Positions 40,093 to 46,350 of a stretch of DNA of 46,350 bases are shown piece after piece. Both the position numbers and the translations under genes were made by a program. The stretch spans positions 1 to 46,350 of the forward strand of contig DGDU01000012.1 in assembly GCA_002385605.1 (NCBI GenBank). Direction: 5' to 3'. Within the stretch, counting starts at the first letter, position 1. Each line of letters opens with the position of its first letter. The notes under the pieces were generated by a model. It was not told the DNA's origin. It was given only the letters and a program-made list of their open reading frames with translations, and searched no databases. This DNA comes from Christensenella sp. UBA3944 (lineage in GTDB: Bacteria > Bacillota > Clostridia > Christensenellales > DTU072).

Positions 40093-41616
40093 ATGCTCGG
40101 GTACTCGCCCTCCGAAATAAAAGAGGCTTGCGGCAACAACCTCCTTAACCTTATTTACGCGCCCGACCGAGAGGCGTTTAAGCATGCGATAGAAACGGGG
40201 CTTAAACTTGGAGATAAGTCCCAAACCGAGTGCAGGCTTACAAAAAAAGACGGAAGCCTTATATCCGTCCGCTTTATATACAATATGGCAGAGAGCGGCT
40301 CGATTTGCTTTGCCGCCGAGGATATAACCAATAGGAGCGCCGATTTTAACTCCGCCGACAACCTCAAAATGATTGTAGACGAGCTTCCCGGAGGCCTCGC
40401 CAGGATATCTTTAGACGACAATTTGTCCATAATGATGGCAAACGCCGCTTTCTATGACCTCTGCGGCTATGCCGCTTCGGATTTTTCAAACTATCTGCAA
40501 GGCGGGATGTTCAATATAATAGACAGCCGTGACCGCCCCAAGCTTTTCAAAAAGATTGCGGCGGCTCAGGAAAACGCCCCTATTATTACCGAATTCCGGG
40601 TTATCAAAAAGGACGGAAAAAGCCTATGGCTTTCGATGCACGCCCGAAAATGCCCCGCAGAGGACGGAAATACCGAGCTTTTATGCGTGTTTACGGATAT
40701 CTCATCCCTCAGGGAAGCATACAACCAGGCAAAGACCGACCGCGAAAAGGCAAGGACGCTTGCGGCTATGGCAACGGATATAATTTTTGAATACAGAGTG
40801 CAGACGGACGAACTTCATTTCACGGGCAATAAACTGCTTGATTTGCCCGTAACCATCCCCCAATTCAGCAAAAAGCTTACTTCAAGCGACGCGTTGTGCC
40901 CGGATAGCGTGGGTAAACTGCAAAGCCTTCTTTCGGCGCGCTTCCAGCCCGGAAAGGTCGAAACCGAAGAAATTAATATAAGGAGCCTGGACGGCGCCGT
41001 AAGCCGCTGGTACAACATTTACGCCTACATGATTATGGACGGCTCTTCCAGTGTAATTATAGGCAAACTCGCCGATATAACCGAAAGAAAACAAGAAATC
41101 GAGGCGCTTATTGAAGCAAGCAGGCGTGATCCCTTAACCAACCTGTACAACATTCCGACAACCAAATACTACATAGAAAACTTCCTTAAGCAGCTTACGC
41201 CCTCGGATAAGCGCCTGCACGCTTTTATGGTGCTGGATATAGACAACTTCAAAAATTTCAACGACATCCTGGGACACGCCATAGGCGACAGCGTGCTTAT
41301 AGATATATCCCAAAAAATTAACTCTGTATTCCGCAAAAGCGACATTATAGGGCGCGTGGGCGGCGACGAATTTGTGCTGCTCGTAAAAGATTTCGAGAAT
41401 ATCGAACAAATAAAAGCCAAGGCGCAGGAAGTCTGCGACAAGTTCGAAAATATTTATTTCGGCAACAACTACAAAAACCTGAAGCTTAGCGTGAGCATCG
41501 GTATTGCGCTCGCGGGCAAAGACGGCAACACCTACTCTGCCCTGTTTGAAAAGGCCGACATAGCGCTGTACAAAGTTAAGACCTCGGGCAAAAACAGCTA
41601 CGCTTTTTATTCCTGA
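40093..41616 (+). CDS. PAS-PAS-PAS-GGDEF diguanylate cyclase, 3' part after the frameshift
   Basis: The first ATG of this frame is at 40093, but coding continuity reaches back to about 39948 (through IWNKRKSNKLKEILSLADNIP), so the ATG lies inside the first PAS domain and is probably not the real start. The protein has three PAS-like domains, the second beginning at VDELPGGLARISL and the third at MATDIIFEYRV. A complete GGDEF domain follows: DPLTNLYN, MVLDIDNFKNFND, GRVGGDEFVLL and a closing KTSGKNSYAFYS. The product inhibition site RxxD is present (RKSD, five residues before GGDEF). It should synthesise c-di-GMP if expressed. Its 3' end overlaps the converging signal peptidase gene by 10 bases. 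Confidence 0.85.
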   Translation: MLGYSPSEIKEACGNNLLNLIYAPDREAFKHAIETGLKLGDKSQTECRLTKKDGSLISVRFIYNMAESGSICFAAEDITNRSADFNSADNLKMIVDELPGGLARISLDDNLSIMMANAAFYDLCGYAASDFSNYLQGGMFNIIDSRDRPKLFKKIAAAQENAPIITEFRVIKKDGKSLWLSMHARKCPAEDGNTELLCVFTDISSLREAYNQAKTDREKARTLAAMATDIIFEYRVQTDELHFTGNKLLDLPVTIPQFSKKLTSSDALCPDSVGKLQSLLSARFQPGKVETEEINIRSLDGAVSRWYNIYAYMIMDGSSSVIIGKLADITERKQEIEALIEASRRDPLTNLYNIPTTKYYIENFLKQLTPSDKRLHAFMVLDIDNFKNFNDILGHAIGDSVLIDISQKINSVFRKSDIIGRVGGDEFVLLVKDFENIEQIKAKAQEVCDKFENIYFGNNYKNLKLSVSIGIALAGKDGNTYSALFEKADIALYKVKTSGKNSYAFYS

Positions 41617-42179
41617 CCGGGCTTCTTCTTTTTGCGCCCGGCTTCTACCTTTTTTGCCGCCAGCTCTTTCGTAATAAAGAATATTTCATCCAAAATTACA
41701 ATTAAAAATACGGCGAGGACAACGCCGAAAACTATATTTCTGTTCTTTTCAAGCCCCTTGAACATTTTACCCAAAAACGGAGATACCTTTACGACCTTGC
41801 CTTTTATATCGTATACCGGATAATCGTCTTTTTGCGCACCGTTTTTTATACCTTGGGTTATCAAACCTCCGTCTTCGCGTATATCGACAACTCTGTGGAC
41901 TATCGTAATGCCGTTAAGCGCCGGGTCGGGGGATACGAAAACCACATCGTCTCCCACGGCAATTTCAGAGGCTTCATTGCGTCTGGCGATAACCATATCG
42001 CCCACATTTATTTCGGGCGTCATCGAGTCGGTAACGACAATATGAAAGCTGTAGCCGAATACGCCGGGGATTTCGCCTTTAACCCTTGAGGCGACTATTA
42101 TCCCGAACAGGCAAACGGATATCGCGAAAATTATAAGGCTTAAAATGGTAAAAAATTTTCTGCCCGTCTTTCTTTTCAT
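41607..42179 (-). CDS. SipW-type (ER-type) signal peptidase I, first copy
   Basis: A 190-residue membrane protease that cleaves signal peptides. N-terminal transmembrane helix (about 10-31), catalytic Ser52 in VVTDSMTPEINVGD, His95 in ITIVHRVVDI (the Ser-His form typical of SipW and ER/archaeal enzymes rather than Ser-Lys). LITQGIKNG stands where TKGDxN is usual, then a C-terminal transmembrane helix (about 147-168) and a basic tail. The start overlaps the DUF2357-like stop (ATGA). It is the last gene of the SipW locus and converges on the GGDEF gene with a 10-base overlap and no terminator. Confidence 0.85.
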   Translation of the reverse strand: MKRKTGRKFFTILSLIIFAISVCLFGIIVASRVKGEIPGVFGYSFHIVVTDSMTPEINVGDMVIARRNEASEIAVGDDVVFVSPDPALNGITIVHRVVDIREDGGLITQGIKNGAQKDDYPVYDIKGKVVKVSPFLGKMFKGLEKNRNIVFGVVLAVFLIVILDEIFFITKELAAKKVEAGRKKKKPGQE

Positions 42180-43654
42180 TCTTTGTCTTCGTCCGATTTG
42201 AGGTCTATCTCCTGCGGAGGGGCATCCTTCACAAACTTCTTTGTCTTTAGTATCTTCTTCTGCTTTTCTTTATACAGCCTGGCCTCGACATCGACTTCGA
42301 GTTTACGGAGCTTTTGCTTTATAGAAAGCTCCTTTGCCTTAAGCGACTCGAGTTCGGCTTCCTTAAGCTCTACCAAAAGGCTGTACTTTTTGCTTATCTC
42401 ACGCTGCGCCTTTAGCTCGTTTTGCTTTTTCTTAAGCACAGTGTCGGCGGGGGCGGATTTGTATTTTTCCTCGGCGCCAAGCTTCATTATGTCGTAAAGC
42501 AAAGCGTTGTTTATCTTCGAAAGCCCTTTGTAGAACCTTCTGAAATTGGCGTTTATGCGCTTTATGTCCTCGACATCCTTGGCTGTGGACTTCTTGGAAA
42601 CGCTCTTTACGAGCGCCTTCATCTTCTCGTAATAGTATTGGTTTATGCCGTCGCCGCCCAAAACAAGCTTGTTGTACTCCGCGCCGGCACCCGTGTCGAG
42701 GGCGGATTTTTTATACGCAGTATAACGCTTTACCTTCCTGCCCGTAAGCTTTATGCCCTTATACTGCTCGGCGCGCAAAACATTGTTTTTAATCAGCACC
42801 TTCAGGCTTTCTGCGACAACACCCGTGAGGTCATCAAAATAATCGTTGTCGAAGGGCAGGTCTTTGGACGAAACCGCCACGCTGTAGCCTATCGTGCGGA
42901 AAGCGGATATAAAGAGCCACAGCCTGTACGCGTTGTTGTAGTCGGGATTTCCGACAAGCAGGTTGGTGCGCTGTATGGGCGGGATTATAAGCTTTGTGGA
43001 ACTGAGCGACCTGAAAAACGGGGTATTGCAAAGTATCCTTACCCGGTGGCGGACTTCCTCCAGCCTTTCGAGAATTTCCTTTCCGGAGGAATCTTTTCTT
43101 TGCCTTATTTCCATATCGAGGCGGTACGAAACACTTGCCTTGCCGATATTGAAGCCCGAATCCATTTTAAGGTTGGTGGTTTCAAAATCGGTAACCGTTT
43201 CTTTCAGGCTGTTGTACCTTTCCTCGAGAAAAACCTTCAGCCTGTGCAAAAGGGTGTATACCACCCTGTTTTCGTAGGTGGCAAGATCCTCCTGCATGGC
43301 CTTCGCGAGAACCCTTATCGGCTCGACATTGCCCCGCCTGTCTATCCTTCGGATATCCTCGCTGTGGCTGGCTAGATATCTTATAGATTCGGCGTCTACA
43401 CGGCGGGCCTTTTCGACGGGCACGACTTCCCTTACATCTTTAATAAAGGTTTTGGGGTTTAGTACAATTTTCTCTACCGAAAGAAGGTAGGCGGCGATTG
43501 TATCCAGCCAGTCGCTGTCTACCGTTATAACCTCTTCAGACACCGTCTGCGCCAGCTTATTATTGCCGGCGGCGATGTTTTCCTTAAGGATGTTATATAA
43601 AAGCTCGTCGGTAATTTCGCTTTTTAATTCGGCACGCAAAATTTCTTTATCCAT
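42176..43654 (-). CDS. DUF2357-like (McrC-related) partner protein without a visible nuclease motif
   Basis: A 492-residue soluble protein coupled to the McrB-like ATPase (3-base gap upstream) and to the SipW gene (4-base overlap downstream). The region about 95-300 (RIDRRGNVEPIRVLAKAMQE, ENRVVYTLLHRLKVFLEERY, VRILCNTPFFRSL and NPDYNNAYRLWLFI) is what I associate with DUF2357 proteins, which usually partner McrB-type ATPases in the way McrC does. The C-terminal 100 residues are a highly charged coiled coil (KKYSLLVELKEAELESLKAK). I see no PD-(D/E)xK nuclease motif, which McrC proteins have. The family assignment is from memory of such gene pairs and is less certain than that of the ATPase. 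Confidence 0.68.
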   Translation of the reverse strand: MDKEILRAELKSEITDELLYNILKENIAAGNNKLAQTVSEEVITVDSDWLDTIAAYLLSVEKIVLNPKTFIKDVREVVPVEKARRVDAESIRYLASHSEDIRRIDRRGNVEPIRVLAKAMQEDLATYENRVVYTLLHRLKVFLEERYNSLKETVTDFETTNLKMDSGFNIGKASVSYRLDMEIRQRKDSSGKEILERLEEVRHRVRILCNTPFFRSLSSTKLIIPPIQRTNLLVGNPDYNNAYRLWLFISAFRTIGYSVAVSSKDLPFDNDYFDDLTGVVAESLKVLIKNNVLRAEQYKGIKLTGRKVKRYTAYKKSALDTGAGAEYNKLVLGGDGINQYYYEKMKALVKSVSKKSTAKDVEDIKRINANFRRFYKGLSKINNALLYDIMKLGAEEKYKSAPADTVLKKKQNELKAQREISKKYSLLVELKEAELESLKAKELSIKQKLRKLEVDVEARLYKEKQKKILKTKKFVKDAPPQEIDLKSDEDKE

Positions 43655-43657
43655 AGA

Positions 43658-45199
43658 TTACAGGTTCCTCTTGAGTTCCTTGATATACTCCTGCGACCTG
43701 GGGCATTTGCCTTTGCCGAATATCTTGTTGAGAAGCGCCGACAGCTCGGTGAGCTCTTTTGTGAGGAAGGCAAGGTTGAGGGCCTTAAGCTTTCTGAAAA
43801 TCTTGGACATCAGTACAAAGTCGAGAGCATCCATTTCGCTTCCGCCGCAGGCCATATAGACGGGCACGAAGGTATAAATCTGCTTAAGGATACGGTTACC
43901 GAAGGTAATCTTGAACTTGCTGAACAGGAAGTCGTCTATAATCTTCAGGTTTTCTACATTCTTTTCCGAAATCGAGTAGGTCGCGATCGCCCTCTGGAAC
44001 AGCAAATCGAGGTAATCCGACGGCACATTGAGGCTGTCGGTTATGGGCGCGTCGAAATATTCGCCCCTCTTGTTTATGTCCAGAGTGATGGCGCGGTCGT
44101 AAACCTTATCGGTAATTGTAAAGGTCGAGTCGTCCCGGTTGGCGGTGCCCACAAACCACAGCCCCTGCGGGACGGTAATCTTGCCGTCTATCAGTTTTTC
44201 GGGGTCGAGGGGCTGCGAAGTCGGGACGATGTCTATAACCCACTCGGCGGTGTTTGGCATTTCCATAATGGATAGGAATTCGGCAAAGTAATACTCTATG
44301 CGGGCGAGGTTCATTTCGTCAAGGACGATTATAGACGGGTCCCTGCGGTAGCCCGCTTCGTAAACCGCCGCCAGAAAGTCGGTTTCGTTGTAGGTCTTGG
44401 TGAATTCGTTAAGGTAGCCGACAAGGTCGCTTCTGTCGCGCCAGCTGGGCTGTACGGATACTATCGTGGCGTTGCCGTTGAAAAACCTGGCCAAAGCGTA
44501 GGGCAGGGAGGTTTTACCCGTACCGCTTATACCTTCAAGGATTAATACCTTGCTGGTCGCCATACCCGCGAAGAAGGATCTTATGGTGTCCTCGGAGTAA
44601 TATAGCCTTAGCTGCGAGGCGGCGAAGTTTATAAACTGCCTTATAATCTCGTTAAGCTGCATCTGCTCGTTTTCGGCTTTGCTTATATACGCGGGCATGA
44701 CCTTGTACTTTTGGTCTATGGCGATAAGCTTGCTGAAACGGGAGCCGGCGACAAGCTTGTTTTCTTCCTCTTTCTCGGCCTTTTCTTCCACCCTCTGCGC
44801 CTCGGCCATACCTTGGTACAGCGTGTTGACCTTAAGGGCGTAAAGCTGGTTCTTTTCGAGGGTAAGCTTGGCTATCTTATCTTTTGCTTTGGCAAGCTCT
44901 TCCAAAAGCTCGTCCTTTTCGACCTCTCTGGAGCGGAACACCAAAAACCTTCTTACAATCTGCACTATGCGGTAACATAAAAAGAAAAGGAGGCTGCCGT
45001 TTATAATCACCATGATTATAAAGGTAATCCATCCTCCTACTCCGAATTCGAGGGACGCGTCGGCGAACTCCTTGCCGTATTGGGGCAGGTCGATGGTAAA
45101 GATATTCCTTATCGGTTTCCATCTGTCGGCAAAGTATACCCCGATGTTGGAGAATAGCTTAGAAAGAAAATCTATGTAATACTTTGCGAAGTTTGCCAT
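43658..45199 (-). CDS. Membrane-anchored McrB-like AAA+ ATPase
   Basis: A 513-residue protein. It has an N-terminal amphipathic region, one strong transmembrane helix (about 57-78, WITFIIMVIINGSLLFFLCY), and a coiled coil (about 92-150). An AAA+ domain of McrB type follows: Walker A EGISGTGKTS (222-231), VQPSWRDRSDLVGYLNEF (249-266), Walker B IIVLDEMNLARIEYYFAEF (290-308), sensor GTANRDDS (351-358) and an Arg-finger-like DKVYDRA. The DNA-reading N-terminal domain of restriction McrB is absent and is replaced by the membrane anchor. It lies between a SipW-type peptidase and a DUF2357-like gene, with spacing of 54 and 3 bases. Probably a membrane-tethered motor acting with the DUF2357 protein. 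Confidence 0.87.
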   Translation of the reverse strand: MANFAKYYIDFLSKLFSNIGVYFADRWKPIRNIFTIDLPQYGKEFADASLEFGVGGWITFIIMVIINGSLLFFLCYRIVQIVRRFLVFRSREVEKDELLEELAKAKDKIAKLTLEKNQLYALKVNTLYQGMAEAQRVEEKAEKEEENKLVAGSRFSKLIAIDQKYKVMPAYISKAENEQMQLNEIIRQFINFAASQLRLYYSEDTIRSFFAGMATSKVLILEGISGTGKTSLPYALARFFNGNATIVSVQPSWRDRSDLVGYLNEFTKTYNETDFLAAVYEAGYRRDPSIIVLDEMNLARIEYYFAEFLSIMEMPNTAEWVIDIVPTSQPLDPEKLIDGKITVPQGLWFVGTANRDDSTFTITDKVYDRAITLDINKRGEYFDAPITDSLNVPSDYLDLLFQRAIATYSISEKNVENLKIIDDFLFSKFKITFGNRILKQIYTFVPVYMACGGSEMDALDFVLMSKIFRKLKALNLAFLTKELTELSALLNKIFGKGKCPRSQEYIKELKRNL

Positions 45200-45253
45200 A
45201 CTTGTGTCCTGTTATTTTTCTCATCGGAAGCCCTTCGCTTCCCTTTCCTTCCC

Positions 45254-46003
45254 TTAACCTTTTTCTTTATTTTTGTCCTCTGCTTTGCCGTCCGCCGAGG
45301 CTTGTAGCTCTCTTAAAATCTTTTCGCGAAGCTTTGCCTCGATTTCGGATTCGAGCTCGGCCTGCTTCTCTTCGGTCGCAAGCAGTATCTTCTTTTTATT
45401 ATAAGCTATAAGGTTAACAATTACCATAGCAAAACAATAAATAAATATCAAAATTGAAGGAACAACGACGCAAACCAAAAAACCGTCCTTAGTTTGCATC
45501 CACAGGAAGGCCTTTCCTATGGCGTTGGACTTGCCTACCATGACGCCTATTACCTCGTCGCTTGCGCGAAGTACAGGGTCGGGGGAGTCATTGGCGTCGC
45601 CCTTGGTGCGGTAGAAAACCCTTATATTGCCGTCCGGGTCGGCAACCCTCTCTACACCGACTATGCGGTGGGTGTTGGGCTGGGGAATGCCGTTTACCTT
45701 TATGGTGGCGTCTATAAAGGTTATAACCTGGTTTTCCTTAAGGCTGTCCTTCTGGCCGTCCTTTAAGATTTTAACCCTGATAACATCGCCTTGCGAAAAA
45801 GAGTCTTTGTTGCTGCCTTCCATCGAGCCCGTCGCTACCGAATAGTAAGCGTAGCCCATGATATTCACATAACCCTTGTTTTTGGAGGTTATAGTGCTAA
45901 TGGCAACTATCACCGCGAAAACGCAAATTATCACGGTTAAAATATTTATGGCGAAACTTATGTACTTTGCCGCCTTAGTTTTTTTGGTTTTTGCGTCTTT
46001 CAT
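45254..46003 (-). CDS. sipW: SipW-type (ER-type) signal peptidase I, second copy
   Basis: A 249-residue signal peptidase: N-terminal transmembrane helix (about 14-38), catalytic Ser60 in SVATGSMEG, His112 in NTHRIVGVE, and the YRTKGDANDSPDP box with the conserved Asp residues. A C-terminal helix (about 175-198) is followed by a long charged tail (EEKQAELESEIEAKLREKIL) of about 50 residues, which is unusual for SipW and may interact with the coiled coil of the neighbouring ATPase. AGGAGA is eight bases from the ATG. The likely substrate gene is immediately upstream beyond a 15-pair hairpin. Confidence 0.9.
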   Translation of the reverse strand: MKDAKTKKTKAAKYISFAINILTVIICVFAVIVAISTITSKNKGYVNIMGYAYYSVATGSMEGSNKDSFSQGDVIRVKILKDGQKDSLKENQVITFIDATIKVNGIPQPNTHRIVGVERVADPDGNIRVFYRTKGDANDSPDPVLRASDEVIGVMVGKSNAIGKAFLWMQTKDGFLVCVVVPSILIFIYCFAMVIVNLIAYNKKKILLATEEKQAELESEIEAKLREKILRELQASADGKAEDKNKEKG

Positions 46004-46022
46004 ATCGTTTTCTCCTGCTTAA

Positions 46023-46057
46023 TGTCTTAGAGATGGCGCGCGGCCATCTCTAAGACA
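46023..46057 (-). other. Perfect 15-pair intercistronic hairpin upstream of sipW
   Basis: GTCTTAGAGATGGC (46024-46037) and GCCATCTCTAAGAC (46043-46056), extended by one T-A pair, around a five-base loop. No U-tract follows on the - strand; the sipW Shine-Dalgarno comes right after. Probably a partial terminator or RNA stability element that lowers sipW expression relative to the substrate gene. Confidence 0.75.
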
Positions 46058-46102
46058 AAAATGCATATACAAGAAGAAGAATTGCTAGTAATTGGGGTTT
46101 GC

Positions 46103-46345
46103 TTATTCTTCGCCGTTTGCCTCCAGGTATTTGCCTGCGAATACCAGGTCAACCTGGAAGTCGGTGGCGAGCAGAGCGTTGAAGCAGTCGACATCGGTGC
46201 CTTCGACCCAGATGTAGATGTCTATCGCGATTCTGCGCCAGACCCCGCTGTTAGCGATGATTTCGCCAAGCGAGTCGAATATCATGTTGTCTTCGGTAAG
46301 GTCGTCTTTGGTAAGGTCGGCTTGGGATTCGGGGGGAAGGTAATT
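46103..46345 (-). CDS. C-terminal part of a SipW-dependent TasA/camelysin-like surface protein (partial)
   Basis: About 80 in-frame residues are visible. The end RRIAIDIYIWVEGTDVDC followed by FNALLATDFQVDLVFAGKYL is the typical C-terminus of SipW-processed TasA/CalY-like fibre or matrix proteins (an I-W-hydrophobic-E-G-T-D-x-D-C pattern and a final beta strand). The frame is closed by a stop at 46346-46348, just upstream of a run of six G (46331-46336), and the only in-frame ATG (46285) has no Shine-Dalgarno. The full gene should extend beyond the right edge, so either the frame changes at the G run or the start lies elsewhere. It leads the SipW operon. Confidence 0.6.
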   Translation of the reverse strand, partial: NYLPPESQADLTKDDLTEDNMIFDSLGEIIANSGVWRRIAIDIYIWVEGTDVDCFNALLATDFQVDLVFAGKYLEANGEE

Positions 46346-46350
46346 TTATG

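Noticed and set aside
42422..43375. Antisense open frame (317 codons) opposite the DUF2357-like gene
   Set aside because: The sense gene is tightly coupled to both neighbours; the antisense product is low in recognisable structure.

Overview
The window comes from an anaerobic, endospore-forming Clostridia-type Firmicute of fairly balanced base composition, probably an uncultured lineage; I cannot name the genus. The evidence is a germination protease (GPR), a GerA-GerC-GerB germinant receptor operon, a trimeric [FeFe]-hydrogenase of the NADH/ferredoxin bifurcating type, NfnAB transhydrogenase, SipW-type signal peptidases, strong AGGAGG ribosome binding sites and sigma-A promoters close to TTGACA-17-TATAAT. 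Several genes are housekeeping (malic enzyme fragment, enolase, ribosomal protein S20, tRNA-Pro, an EF-G paralogue).

Layout. 1-5,890: 3' part of malic enzyme, a structured intergenic segment, EF-G paralogue, GPR, rpsT, tRNA-Pro(GGG), enolase. 5,890-10,590: spore germination operon (GerA, GerC, GerB) plus a TM2 protein, then an acyl-CoA thioesterase. 10,750-13,410: secreted alpha/beta hydrolase with a double-HD (HD-GYP) protein. 13,390-15,080: SH3-like membrane protein and a protein joining an RNA-polymerase alpha-CTD-like domain to WG repeats. 15,136-20,124: hydrogenase operon hydC, HATPase, HndB-like, hydB, hydA. 20,296-23,416: five-gene operon DRTGG, RsbW-like kinase, HydS-like hydrogenase, DRTGG, PHP, which reads as a hydrogen/redox sensing module beside the hydrogenase. 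23,664-27,100: YhaO/YhaN-like nuclease and membrane-anchored SMC-like ATPase. 27,105-39,433: beta-mannosidase (GH2), nfnB, nfnA, two coupled EAL-domain proteins, alpha-mannosidase (GH38). 39,585-41,616: a membrane PAS-GGDEF diguanylate cyclase interrupted by a frameshift exactly at a run of seven G. 41,607-46,350: a SipW locus carrying an unusual pair, a transmembrane McrB-like AAA+ ATPase and a DUF2357-like protein, between two SipW-type signal peptidases and behind a TasA/camelysin-like substrate.

How the genes fit together. HydABC and NfnAB are complementary electron-bifurcating modules linking ferredoxin, NADH and NADPH pools; the HydS/PHP/DRTGG/kinase operon is a plausible regulator of the hydrogenase and has a very similar promoter. 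Cyclic-di-GMP genes are dense (HD-GYP, one intact EAL, one degenerate EAL, one GGDEF that may be switched by a homopolymer), next to a SipW/TasA-like surface locus of the kind used for matrix or surface fibres. The two cytoplasmic mannosidases indicate use of mannose-containing oligosaccharides. The most unusual items are the SipW/membrane-McrB/DUF2357 locus, the alpha-CTD-WG fusion, the poly-G switch candidate and the structured RNA candidate near position 800. No CRISPR array, insertion sequence, prophage gene or rRNA was seen, and no stretch over 300 bases lacks a gene.
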